From positions 186,001-250,000 of the forward strand of contig CAWEQO010000011.1 in assembly GCA_963811225.1 (NCBI GenBank): a stretch of DNA of 64,000 nucleotides, written 5' to 3'. Source of the stretch: CAWEQO01 sp963811225 (lineage in GTDB: Bacteria; Chloroflexota; Anaerolineae; Anaerolineales; Anaerolineaceae). The position numbers and the translations under genes were made by a program. A model generated the notes under the pieces. It searched no databases, was not told where the DNA came from, and saw only the letters and a program-made list of their open reading frames with translations. Numbering within the stretch: position 1 is the stretch's first letter; each line of letters begins with the position of its first letter. Of this stretch, positions 53,918 through 62,010 are shown in pieces.

Positions 53918-55802
53918 TCAATGGACTAATCACAAATGACAAATTCTGCATGGTGCGCAGTGGAAAACTAAAACTGAGCCATTGTCGAAGGCCAAACCGG
54001 TTGCGCAACCAGGCCACCGTGGGGTACTCTGCACAAGAAGGAATGTGCGGAGGAAAAGATGAAACACCAGTGGCAAAAACGGCGAACGGTACAGGAGCGC
54101 GAGGATGGCCAGAAGCGTTGGGATCGCGCTTATCTCCTGGTTTTGGAGATTGCGCAAACGATCCATCCCAAACCAGCGGAAGACCTTCGGGAGGTGAACC
54201 ATGCGAGTAGCAATGTATGCCCGCGTATCAACTCAGCGTCAGACACTCGCTCAAACGATTGAGCAACAATTAGAACGTCTGAGCGCTTATGTCACCCAGC
54301 AGGGCTGGGTGGTGCCAGAAGCGAATATTTTTCGGGATGATGGCTATAGCGGCGCCGGGCTGAACCGTCCAGGGCTGGACCAACTGCGCGACCGGGTTGG
54401 GGCCGGGGAACTGGACCAGGTCCTCCTGACTGCTCCGGATCGGCTGGCCCGCAATTATGTGCATCAGATGGTCCTGATCGAAGAATTGGAAAGCCACGGT
54501 TGCCAGGTGGAATTTCTGGATCGCCCGATGAGTCAAGATCCCCACGATCAACTGCTGCTGCAAATCCGGGGCGCAGTGGCTGAATATGAACGGACCCTGA
54601 TTGCGGAGCGGATGCGCCGCGGACGACTGTCCAAATATCGGGCGGGCGTATTACTGCCCTGGACGATCCCGCTGTATGGCTATCAAGTGAATCCTGACCG
54701 GCCCAGAGATCCCGCCGGGGTGCAGATCAACGAAGTACAGGCCGTCGTCATTCGCGAAATGTTCGCTTTTTACTTGCAAGAGGATACCAGCCTGTTTGGG
54801 TTAGTCAATCATTTGCACGATTTGGGGATCCCGGCGCCGAAAGGCGCAGTATACTGGAATGTAGCGACGGTGCGCGGAATGCTCAAGAACCCAGCCTATA
54901 CGGGTCAGGTGTATACCGGTCGCACCCATCCGGCGAGAGCGAAAGTTCGCCGTTCTGCGGTTTGCCCAACGGGCAAGTTGGGTCAGAGCAGCCTCCCCGC
55001 CCCGACCAGTGATTGGATCCTGGTAGCGCATATTCCGGCGATTATTGCCCAGGAGGTATTTGAGCAGGTGAAAGCCAAGCTGGCACACAATCAGTCATTC
55101 GCATTGCGCAACAATACGGCGCACCAGTACCTGCTGCGCGCCTTAGTGACTTGCGGCGTGTGCCATCTGAGTTGTACCGGACGGCAACTGGCCAGGGGGT
55201 ACCAATATTATGTCTGTACGGGAAAGAGTAGCCGAGTGTACTGCCGTTTGGAACACCGCTGCCCCGCCCGCTTTTTCCCTGCCAATCAACTCGACCAATT
55301 GGTCTGGCAGGATCTGTGCGAAGTACTGACCCATCCCGAGATGATTACGTCCGCGCTTCAGCGCGCCCAGGCGGGGAACTGGTTGCCGCAAGAATTACAG
55401 GCACGTCGCGATAATCTGCGCAAAGGGCAAAATGCGCTCCAAAGCCAGTTGGACCGCTTGACCGAAGCCTATTTGACCGGCGTCATTCCTTTGTCGGAGT
55501 ACCAACGCAGGCGCAGCGAACTGGAAAAACGGCAGCAAGGATTGGTCGAGCAAGAAAAGCAGTTGGGGAACCAGGTGCGCAAGCAAGAGGAGTTGGCCGG
55601 ATGGAATGCTTCGATTGAAGCGTTTTGCCAGCGCGTGCAGACCGGACTGGATCAGGCTACGTTTGAGCAGCAGCGGAAGCTGGTGGAACTGCTGATCGAT
55701 CGGGTGATCGTCACAGACGAAAATGTAGAGATCCGTTACGTGATCCCCATCAGCCCAGAAAGCGAACACACCCGTTTTTGTCATTTGCGGAAAGACTATT
55801 TC
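53918..55802 (+). mobile_element. Serine-recombinase mobile element (about 1.88 kb) nested in the IS
   Basis: The boundaries come from rejoining the transposase frame: the left flank ends ...ATGCTC (TC at 53918-53919) and the right flank resumes at TCGATTGC (TC at 55801-55802). The shared TC dinucleotide fits the 2-bp crossover core of large serine recombinases. There are no inverted repeats at the ends, as expected for this class. Content: a 67-codon ORF and the recombinase. The first 140 bp of the element, 53920-54058, hold no gene with its own start. Confidence 0.8.
54059..54262 (+). CDS. Small basic protein encoded upstream of the recombinase
   Basis: 67 residues, MKHQWQKRRTVQEREDGQKR at the start, rich in Lys/Arg/Gln, with a helical middle (WDRAYLLVLEIAQTIH). 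GGAGG lies 5 bp before the ATG, an excellent site. Its 3' end overlaps the recombinase start by 62 bp in another frame. It could be a recombination directionality factor or DNA-binding helper, but this rests only on position and charge. Confidence 0.5.
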   Translation: MKHQWQKRRTVQEREDGQKRWDRAYLLVLEIAQTIHPKPAEDLREVNHASSNVCPRINSASDTRSND

Positions 55803-55946
55803 GATTGCAAATCGCCACAGGTACATCCGACACAGATCCTCCAGGCCCACCGTTTCTGGGCCCGTCCAGAACAGCCACATGGGGCGTTTGTAACGCGGGG
55901 TGCCATCGGCTCGCAAGAATTCCACCCGCAGCACCATCCCCACTAA
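54201..55946 (+). CDS. Large serine recombinase (native end lies at the element boundary)
   Basis: 581 residues as read, of which about 533 belong to the element. Resolvase domain (1-150): MYARVSTQRQT with catalytic Ser10, DGYSGAGLNRPGLDQL and LIAERMRRGRLSKYRAG. Recombinase domain (about 165-300; GIPAPKGAVYWNVATVRGML). Zinc ribbon (CGVCHLSCTGRQLARG...YYVCTGK) and coiled coil (about 405-470). The frame has no stop before the right boundary after HLRKDYF; here it runs on for 48 codons in sequence antisense to the transposase. AGGTG-type site before the ATG. Confidence 0.85.
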   Translation: MRVAMYARVSTQRQTLAQTIEQQLERLSAYVTQQGWVVPEANIFRDDGYSGAGLNRPGLDQLRDRVGAGELDQVLLTAPDRLARNYVHQMVLIEELESHGCQVEFLDRPMSQDPHDQLLLQIRGAVAEYERTLIAERMRRGRLSKYRAGVLLPWTIPLYGYQVNPDRPRDPAGVQINEVQAVVIREMFAFYLQEDTSLFGLVNHLHDLGIPAPKGAVYWNVATVRGMLKNPAYTGQVYTGRTHPARAKVRRSAVCPTGKLGQSSLPAPTSDWILVAHIPAIIAQEVFEQVKAKLAHNQSFALRNNTAHQYLLRALVTCGVCHLSCTGRQLARGYQYYVCTGKSSRVYCRLEHRCPARFFPANQLDQLVWQDLCEVLTHPEMITSALQRAQAGNWLPQELQARRDNLRKGQNALQSQLDRLTEAYLTGVIPLSEYQRRRSELEKRQQGLVEQEKQLGNQVRKQEELAGWNASIEAFCQRVQTGLDQATFEQQRKLVELLIDRVIVTDENVEIRYVIPISPESEHTRFCHLRKDYFDCKSPQVHPTQILQAHRFWARPEQPHGAFVTRGAIGSQEFHPQHHPH

Positions 55947-57170
55947 AGCGGACAGCTTTTTGAAGTGCAGTCCTTGCCAGGCTGCGAGTTTCACGGTTTG
56001 TTCGCCCAGCAAAAAGGTTTCCGTTCGGTCGGCTGCTCTGGATGGCTGGGAGAGCTTGAACTTCGCCCCATGTTTGGCTGGCGCGCCCTTCTTACCTTTT
56101 ATATGCGGCTTGGGGCGTTCATAAAACACCAGGTTGCTGCGTAATCGTACCAGGGCGTAGGCATGTTTGACCACCAGAAAGACGGCCAGAAAGATATGAT
56201 TGCCATACAGACTGTCGGCCACCATCACTTTTTGCTTCGGATGGCGCAGGTCTGCTTCTTCCACTTGCAGTGCGCCTAATTCACTGTCGCTCAGGCGGCT
56301 ATCCACCCGCCGAACATCCACTGGCGCTACCCACGATGTTCCCCAATGGATCAGGCGCACCAACCAGGAATACTTGTGCCCGTAGCGCACCGGATCTTCT
56401 TTCTGCGCTTTCAGGCTGCCCCGGTCTTCCAGCGTTTCGGCTTCCTCTCGCTCATTGGGTGTGCAATCCAGACCATATATTTCACAACCAGCAAGTTCTT
56501 CGCTGTTGGCTGGCTGATACGCATACAGGGCTGCAAGGAGAAGGTCAAAGTCGATTTCGCCATGGCGCAAGGTGTCGAAGATGGAGCTGAATTTCCGTCT
56601 GAACGGAGTTTCTTCACTCAGTGCGACCGGTGAATCTACATGACCAGCAACTGTCAGCGCATCGACCAAATCTACACTCGCATCGGCGCGCTTCCGCATA
56701 CTTTGGTATACTTTTTCTCGGAATTGTTGGGTCTGCATTTTCTTGGTTGATTATGCTTTTACCAGCAATTCCACTTTTTGTTAAGGTGCTATTTTTGACG
56801 CTCGAACTCTAAAGTCAAGTTACCGGCATCTTCAAACCTTTTTCGAAAGCCAGTTTTCTCGAATAAGCGGAATTGAATGTATTGAATGGTATACCAAAAT
56901 AGAAGCATCCCCACAAGACAGGAAAAGACAAAAATAGCGTTAAGCCAATCGACATGATTGCTCAAGTAAAGCCAGCAACTCGCCGTAAACGCGGCCGGGA
57001 TGAATAAACGAATTGAGGCAGACACCCCTTTTTTCGCTCCTTCAAAATCGATCAGACTTCTGAAATAAGCGCCGCCGGAAAATATAGCAAGCAGCATGAG
57101 AACAGCAGTTGCTCCGCCAAAAAAGTATGCAGCGATTTGTCGTAACAGGATCATGACGGCAGCCTTGCCG

Positions 57171-57983
57171 CTAGGGTTTGAAGTTTAGGTAATCGAACGG
57201 CTCGCCGGACTCAATGAATTGGACCGGCACGTCTGGCATTAAATCCTGCAGCCAGGGGACCAGGTGTTTCATGCCAACCTCCTCAGTGCGGTCGTGGCCG
57301 AGGATGATCAGGGATTTGCGCAGGCCGAGCTGGTGGGCGTCGCGGACGTAGGCGGCCAGGGTCCATTCCAGGATCTCGCCGCACACGATGGCGTCCAGGT
57401 TGGCGGTGCGCATCAGCTCCATGGGCATTTCATCCCGGCCGAGGCCCAGGCTGCCGCCACCCGCCAGGAAGGCCAACCGCTCGACAGGATCGTCCGCGCT
57501 GCCGACAATCTGCACGATTTTGACGTCGAGCCGCTCTTGCAGGAACGCGGACAGCTCCGCCACAGTGGTTTTGGGGAGGTGATAGCAGTTCAGGCCGGTG
57601 GAGTCGGTGTAAGCTTCCCAGCCAAGTTCCTTCTCGATCCCGGCGAAGATGAGGTCGGGCTGCGTCCTGTGCATGTGGTCGTGGAAGCGCCAGATGTTGA
57701 TGCCGTTCTGGTCGATCAGCCGCTGCTTGCGCCGGTAGACCTCGTCCTCCTGCAGCCAGCCGGTTTTGTCGTGGTGGGTGAAGTAGGTCGGTTCGTGGGT
57801 GACGATCAGGTTGATCCCCTGGTCAATTGCCGCCCGGACCACGTCCACGGTGGCCATGAAGGTGGTAGCGATGCCGGTCACTTCGCAGTCCCAGTCACCC
57901 GCGATGAGCTGGTCGCAGGTCTTTGCCATCCGGGGGACGCTGCAGGCGCTGATGATCTGGTCGATGACTTCTTTGACTTTCAT
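57171..57983 (-). CDS. NIF3-like dinuclear metal centre protein
   Basis: 270 residues from the ATG at 57983 (AAGGAAACC upstream). NIF3 features: LIVTHEPTYFTH near residue 60 (family xxxHHP motif, here HEP), FHDHMHRTQPD in the first domain, AFLAGGGSLGL and IVCGEILEWT, ending with LIILGHDRTEEVGM, which carries the late metal-binding His and Glu. A probable hydrolase/GTP-cyclohydrolase-I-type-2-like protein whose cellular role is unsettled. It stands alone on the minus strand. Confidence 0.8.
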   Translation of the reverse strand: MKVKEVIDQIISACSVPRMAKTCDQLIAGDWDCEVTGIATTFMATVDVVRAAIDQGINLIVTHEPTYFTHHDKTGWLQEDEVYRRKQRLIDQNGINIWRFHDHMHRTQPDLIFAGIEKELGWEAYTDSTGLNCYHLPKTTVAELSAFLQERLDVKIVQIVGSADDPVERLAFLAGGGSLGLGRDEMPMELMRTANLDAIVCGEILEWTLAAYVRDAHQLGLRKSLIILGHDRTEEVGMKHLVPWLQDLMPDVPVQFIESGEPFDYLNFKP

Positions 57984-58069
57984 GGCGGTTTCCTTTTGAG
58001 TGGGATATTTAATATATAGACCGGATTGTGGAAACTTGCAAGCGGTTTGAAGTTTTCGCCTATATGGAA

Positions 58070-58167
58070 CAACAGACAGGGATGTCTGTTGCACTCGTGG
58101 ACGCGTAGCAACAGACATCCCTGTCTGTTGTGTTCACTGAACAAACAACAGGCAGGGATGCCTGTTG
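58070..58167. repeat. Three REP-like palindromic units
   Basis: Three 22-bp units at 58070-58091, 58109-58130 and 58146-58167 follow CAACAGRCAKSSMTGYCTGTTG. Each is itself a hairpin with a 4- or 5-nt centre, and the second is in inverse orientation to the first and third. Spacers are 17 and 15 bp. They lie between the NIF3 start and the sugar transporter stop. Confidence 0.75.
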
Positions 58168-58174
58168 CTACAAG

Positions 58175-59062
58175 TTATTTCAGACTGCCGAGCAGGATGC
58201 CGCCGAGGGTGGCGAAGACGCAGCCGACCAGGGTCAGAGCGGCGGCGCGGGTGCGGGGCCGGGGGTCTTTGAGGATGTAAACGCCGACCAGCCCGCTGAC
58301 CACCACACCCAGCTGCGAGATGGTGTAGCCGCGCCCAGCCCCCAGCTCGCCGACCAGCAGCAGCATGCCGTAATTGCCGACGCCCCACAGCAGCCCGGTG
58401 GACGTGACTCGAAGGTATTCGCTCGAGTGGTTCAAGCGCAGCGGCTGGCGGGAAAAAGCTGCAAGGGCCAGGCTGCCGGCGAAGATGCCCAAGGCGAGCG
58501 GGAAGGCAGCCACCCACATGGAAGCCTCCGAGAGCTGAATGGGGATGTAATAGCTGCCCCACAGCACGCCCGCGCCGACCGCACCGAACAGCCCTGTCCA
58601 GAACAGCGAGCCGGAGGCGGCCAGGCTGCCGGCGCCCTTGGCGAAGATGATCAGCAGCACCCCGGCCAGGTTGATCAGCAGGGCCAGGGCAAGCAGTGCG
58701 ATGGTGAAGCGCCCGAGGGCCAGGAATTCGCCGAAGATGACCACGCCCCAGAAAATGCTGACCACCACGTTGAGCGGAGCCCAGATGCCGTAGGCGCGCG
58801 CCATGCCGAGCCGGTTGGTGGCGGTGAAAGCCATGAACCCGCTGACCGACCAGACCAGCCCGCCCACGAAAGGCAGCCAGAACACCTGCCAGGTGAAGTC
58901 CCCCAGGCCCTGGAAGGCGAACACCAGGGCGGCCAGGACTAGATTGGCGGCGGCCACGTAAAAGGTCTTGATCTGCTGGTTGCGGAAGACGATGTTCTGC
59001 GAAGGGGCCAGCCAGGTGCCCCAGGCCAGCACGGTGACGACGGCGTACAGCAGCCCGAGCAT
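58175..59062 (-). CDS. GRP/RhaT-type sugar transporter (GlcU-like)
   Basis: 295 residues from the ATG at 59062, GGAGG 5 bp upstream. Ten predicted helices. The N-terminus MLGLLYAVVTVLAWGTWLAP and the segment GLVWSVSGFMAFTATNRLGMARAYGIW match the glucose/ribose porter family (GlcU, RbsU) within the drug/metabolite superfamily. FGAVGAGVLWGSYYIPIQL begins the second half. Probably proton-coupled monosaccharide uptake; the substrate is not readable. Confidence 0.8.
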   Translation of the reverse strand: MLGLLYAVVTVLAWGTWLAPSQNIVFRNQQIKTFYVAAANLVLAALVFAFQGLGDFTWQVFWLPFVGGLVWSVSGFMAFTATNRLGMARAYGIWAPLNVVVSIFWGVVIFGEFLALGRFTIALLALALLINLAGVLLIIFAKGAGSLAASGSLFWTGLFGAVGAGVLWGSYYIPIQLSEASMWVAAFPLALGIFAGSLALAAFSRQPLRLNHSSEYLRVTSTGLLWGVGNYGMLLLVGELGAGRGYTISQLGVVVSGLVGVYILKDPRPRTRAAALTLVGCVFATLGGILLGSLK

Positions 59063-59114
59063 GGTTGCCTCCAGAAAAGCATGGATTTTCCTATAGTATA
59101 TCTCGGGTGAATGT

Positions 59115-59164
59115 CTCATGCCAAGGCGCTAAGCCCTGCTGGCGACTTTGCGCCTTGGCATGAG
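59115..59164. repeat. Inverted repeat (first of two) between divergent genes
   Basis: CTCATGCCAAGGCGC (59115-59129) pairs with GCGCCTTGGCATGAG (59150-59164). It is upstream of both the sugar transporter and the kbl gene. Confidence 0.75.
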
Positions 59165-59169
59165 AGTAG

Positions 59170-59247
59170 AGATCCGAAGAACCGATCCGAGAGAGGTGTG
59201 CTGCAGTCGACCGCAGCACACCTCTCTCGGATCGGTTCTTCGGATCT
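59170..59247. repeat. 35-bp perfect inverted repeat (second of two)
   Basis: Arms 59170-59204 and 59213-59247, 8-nt loop. The right end lies 21 bp before the TATAAT (59268-59273) of the kbl gene, so it is in the promoter region. Confidence 0.8.
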
Positions 59248-59267
59248 TGTGTGGTAGGTTGGAGGAG

Positions 59268-59273
59268 TATAAT
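59268..59273 (+). promoter_or_regulatory. -10 element of kbl
   Basis: TATAAT, with only a weak -35 (TCTTGT, 59245-59250) which overlaps the end of the palindrome. The start codon is 50 bp downstream. Confidence 0.5.
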
Positions 59274-59322
59274 ATTAAAAGTAAGATCAAAACCCAAATT
59301 CGAACCGGAGGAAGCCAAAAGC

Positions 59323-60507
59323 ATGAGCGATCGACTGAGCTGGATTCAGGAAGAGCTGGACAATCTGAAACAGGCCGGTTTATACAACCGCATTCGCACG
59401 TTGAGCTCGCCGCAGGGGCCGTGGCTGGTGGTGGACGGCAAGCGGGTACTCAATTTCTGCTCGAACAACTACCTCGGGCTGGCCGACAACCCGCGCATGA
59501 AGCAGGCGGCCAAAGACGCCATCGACCAGTATGGGGTGGGGCCGGGAGCGGTGCGCACCATCGCCGGGACAATGGATATCCACCTGGAGCTGGAGCGCCG
59601 GCTGGCGGAATTCAAGGGTGTGGAAGCGGCCATCACCTTCCAATCCGGCTTCAACGCCAACACCGCCACCATTCCGGCGCTGGTCGGCAAGGAAGACCTG
59701 ATCTTCTCGGACGAGCTCAATCACGCCAGCATCATCGACGGCTCGCGGCTTTCGGGAGCGAAGATCGTGCGCTACGCGCACGGCAATCCGGCCGACCTGG
59801 AGCGGGTGATCCGGGAGAATGAGGGCGGCTACCGGCGCGCCATGGCGATCACGGACGGCGTGTTCAGCATGGACGGCGACATCGCCCCGCTGGACAAGAT
59901 CTACGAGGTGACCAGCGCGCATGGCGTGATGCTGATGGTGGACGACGCCCACGGCGAAGGCGTGCTGGGGCGCGGCGGCCGCGGCATCGTGGACCACTTC
60001 CACCTGCACGGCAAGGTCGATGTGGAGATCGGCACAATGTCGAAGGCGTTCGGGGTGATGGGCGGTGTGGTGGCTGGGAAGGCCGTGATCATCGAGTGGC
60101 TGAGCCAGCGCGGGCGGCCGTTCCTGTTCTCGTCGGCGGTCACCCCGGCGGACGCAGCGGCCTGCATCGCGGCGGTCGACATTCTCGAGGAGTCGGAAGA
60201 TCTGGTGCAGAAGCTGTGGAGCAACGCCGACTACTTCAAGACCGAGATGAAGAAGCTGGGCTTCGACACCGGTCACAGCGTCACGCCAATCACGCCGGTC
60301 ATGCTGGGCGAAGCGCCGCTGGCGCAGCAGTTCAGCCGCGAGCTGTTCGAGGCGGGTGTGTTCGCCATGGCGCTCGGCTTCCCGACCGTGCCACGCGGCA
60401 AAGCGCGCATCCGGGTAATGATCTCAGCTTCTCACAGCCAGGATGACCTGGATCAGGGATTGGCAGCGTTTGCCGAGGTAGGCAAGAAACTGGGCGTGAT
60501 TCGCTAG
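59323..60507 (+). CDS. kbl: Glycine C-acetyltransferase (2-amino-3-ketobutyrate CoA ligase)
   Basis: 394 residues from the ATG at 59323, GGAGGA 10 bp upstream. Alpha-oxoamine synthase family, PLP-dependent: NFCSNNYLGLADNP, VGPGAVRTIAGT, DELNHASIIDG, VDDAHGEGVLG and the PLP lysine in TMSKAFGVMGG. It converts 2-amino-3-oxobutyrate and CoA to glycine and acetyl-CoA in threonine breakdown. KBL, AONS (BioF) and SPT share this fold; residue pattern and length favour KBL. No threonine dehydrogenase gene is adjacent. Confidence 0.85.
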   Translation: MSDRLSWIQEELDNLKQAGLYNRIRTLSSPQGPWLVVDGKRVLNFCSNNYLGLADNPRMKQAAKDAIDQYGVGPGAVRTIAGTMDIHLELERRLAEFKGVEAAITFQSGFNANTATIPALVGKEDLIFSDELNHASIIDGSRLSGAKIVRYAHGNPADLERVIRENEGGYRRAMAITDGVFSMDGDIAPLDKIYEVTSAHGVMLMVDDAHGEGVLGRGGRGIVDHFHLHGKVDVEIGTMSKAFGVMGGVVAGKAVIIEWLSQRGRPFLFSSAVTPADAAACIAAVDILEESEDLVQKLWSNADYFKTEMKKLGFDTGHSVTPITPVMLGEAPLAQQFSRELFEAGVFAMALGFPTVPRGKARIRVMISASHSQDDLDQGLAAFAEVGKKLGVIR

Positions 60508-60514
60508 GTTATTT

Positions 60515-60604
60515 TCTCGCAAAGCAGGCTAAGCCGCGCAAAGGGCGCAAAGGTTCTTATTTACCTTTGCGCCCTTTGCGCGGCTTAGCCTGCTTTGCGC
60601 GAGA
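60515..60604. terminator. 39-bp inverted repeat between convergent genes
   Basis: Arms 60515-60553 and 60564-60604, differing by a 2-nt bulge near the base. Rich in CGCAAAG/CTTTGCG like the repeats at 3536 and 40666. Confidence 0.75.
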
Positions 60605-60612
60605 CATTCCTC

Positions 60613-61746
60613 TCAGTGGTTATTGCCACTCCACCTGGATAACATCGCCCGGGAAATGGCGCGGTTGAAGAAATCGCCGTGGGGGCTGATCTTATCGATC
60701 GAGTCGGCCTCGTTGATGGTGCGCAAGAGCGGGCGGAGCTGCTTGCCGTAATGGTCCATGCAGCGCTCGGGGTGGACGCCGGGCCAAGAGTAGCACGAGA
60801 CGGCATGGCGGCGGTGGCGCTTGCAGACCTGTGCGGGCATCTCCGCGTAGGCCGGGTCGTTGGGGCTGAAGGTGTACTGGTCGAGGTTGCCCTGGGGAAC
60901 GCCCTCAATGCCCTTGACCACCGGCGGATCGACGTCGAAATCGTAGGGATCGACTGAGAGGTCGAGCAGCACGGCGTGCTCGGGCATCCAGGCGATCCAG
61001 TCGTTGGGAATGACCGGCCGGGAGGGATCGGGGCGCTGGGTGGCATCGACCAGCATGTCAGTCTGGCTGAGCAGATCACGCATGTAAATTTCATTCCCGG
61101 TCAGATCGTAATCCAGGGCAGTCACCTGCACGCCCAGGACGCCCTTGCTGATCATCCGCTTGCGATAAGAGGGGTCGCCGTATTGGACGGCGGCGCGGAT
61201 GACGTGCGAGCCGACAGCGCCGGGGCCGAGCAGGGTCACCCGGATGGGCGGTCGTTTCTCGCTTTCGAAGCCGGGCGGCGGGTAGATCTTATGCAGCAGC
61301 TTCATGGCCACTTCAACGCCGTTCCAGGCCACCATATGCAGGGCCTCGACCAACCGGCGGCCATTATCGTCGACGATTCCGTCGAGCGAGACGGCCTCAA
61401 TGCCCAGGCTCTTGAGCAGCTCCACCCGGTCGGGGCGGGTGGGATAGTGCAGCATGGAGATCAAGGTGGAGCCGGGCTGCATTTGCTTGACCGCCTCGTC
61501 GCCGGGGTAGCGCAAAACGAGCACATACTTCTGCTGGTAGGTCTCTTCCCAACTGACGAAGTGGGCGTTCGGTGCGGCCCGCTGGTAATCCTTCTCTTTA
61601 TATCCTATCCCTGCGCCATAGCCATGTTCGAGGTAAACGTGATACTTGTTGCTCTCGAGCCAATGGACGAACAAAGGTAAGAAAGCGCGCCGCTCGCCGG
61701 CTTCAGCGTGGATACGGGGCAGGCCAATACTGATTTTTCGGTACAC
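60613..61746 (-). CDS. Alanine dehydrogenase/PNT-like NAD(P)-binding protein
   Basis: 377 residues from the GTG at 61746 (AAGGGA upstream). The N-terminus KISIGLPRIHAEAGERRAFLP matches the AlaDH/PNT N-terminal pattern (IGxPxExxxxErR). The Rossmann motif reads VTLLGPGAVGSHVIRAAVQYG (about 175-195), followed by QTDMLVDATQR. The C-terminal 90 residues hold several Cys/His (CKRHRRHAVSCYSW), unlike typical AlaDH. It may be a saccharopine- or alanine-dehydrogenase relative with an unknown substrate. Confidence 0.65.
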   Translation of the reverse strand: MYRKISIGLPRIHAEAGERRAFLPLFVHWLESNKYHVYLEHGYGAGIGYKEKDYQRAAPNAHFVSWEETYQQKYVLVLRYPGDEAVKQMQPGSTLISMLHYPTRPDRVELLKSLGIEAVSLDGIVDDNGRRLVEALHMVAWNGVEVAMKLLHKIYPPPGFESEKRPPIRVTLLGPGAVGSHVIRAAVQYGDPSYRKRMISKGVLGVQVTALDYDLTGNEIYMRDLLSQTDMLVDATQRPDPSRPVIPNDWIAWMPEHAVLLDLSVDPYDFDVDPPVVKGIEGVPQGNLDQYTFSPNDPAYAEMPAQVCKRHRRHAVSCYSWPGVHPERCMDHYGKQLRPLLRTINEADSIDKISPHGDFFNRAISRAMLSRWSGNNH

Positions 61747-62010
61747 GGTTGTTCCCTTCTCGAATTGATCTGTAAATCGGTCCCGGTTAATTCTCCTTTT
61801 TTAAATTGTATCAAAGGTTACTAATTGGCGCAAAGGAAGGTATTGGGTAATTGGGGATTGGGGGCTGAAAAATGCCACCCGACGAAGGCCAGAAAGATTT
61901 TTGCAAGGATGTAAGGTTTAGTTTCTTTCGTTCCTTCGTTCCCCAACCCTATACCCTGGGGAACTAAGGAACTAAGGAACTAAATTTAATTGGTTTTGAG
62001 CCATATGCAG
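61747..62010. other. Non-coding gap with short tandem repeats
   Basis: No gene seen. A purine/pyrimidine-biased inverted repeat (TTCGTTCCTTCGTTCCCC at 61927-61944 with GGGGAACTAAGGAACTAAGG from 61958) contains a tandem GAACTAAG unit repeated three times. It lies downstream of the SGNH gene and may act as its terminator. Confidence 0.5.

Larger units (their letters stand above)
53542..56738 (-). pseudogene. DDE transposase (IS4-like, YREK signature), interrupted
   Basis: The N-terminal piece lies at 56738-55803 and the C-terminal piece at 53919-53542. Together they give about 438 residues. IYGLDCTP contributes the first catalytic Asp and VMVADSLYG the second. The join restores YLWRFAIEHMFRFLKQ, which is the Y-x2-R-x3-E-x6-K box of IS4-type enzymes. 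The serine-recombinase element is inserted exactly in the codon of the catalytic Glu, so the transposase is dead. The tail is basic (KAGKGKGRSKGYHP). Confidence 0.85.
53465..56819. mobile_element. IS4-superfamily insertion sequence with TIRs and 6-bp TSD, carrying a nested element
   Basis: Terminal inverted repeats CTTGACTTTAGAG (53465-53477) and its complement (56807-56819) match over 13 bp. Direct duplication TTACCG flanks both ends (53459-53464 and 56820-56825). Without the nested 1.88-kb element the IS would be about 1.47 kb with one transposase gene on the minus strand, a normal size. It is inserted in a small membrane protein gene. Confidence 0.85.
53395..57154 (-). pseudogene. Membrane protein gene split by an insertion sequence
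   Basis: Two pieces on the minus strand: 57154-56820 and 53458-53395. Joined after removing the IS and one copy of the 6-bp TTACCG duplication, they give one frame of 132 residues plus TAG. The 5' piece encodes MILLRQIAAYFFGG and about four hydrophobic segments. The 3' piece restores the tail after RKRFEDAG as KDSIFFREIGHRQATKKKQDE, ending 23 bp before the next gene. As it stands, the 5' piece reads into the IS and stops after a few codons. Function unknown; AT-richer than the flanks. Confidence 0.8.

Noticed and set aside
53930..54202. Minus-strand 90-codon frame in the left part of the recombinase element
   Set aside because: No SD, and it lies antisense to the small ORF with a good SD and the recombinase leader; no recognisable domain.
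55395..55802. C-terminal continuation of the transposase frame
   Set aside because: Beyond 55803 it is antisense to the recombinase and has no transposase similarity; the real C-terminus is at 53542-53919.
58070..58167. CRISPR array
   Set aside because: Only three units, alternating orientation, internally palindromic, spacers of 15-17 bp, and no cas genes.
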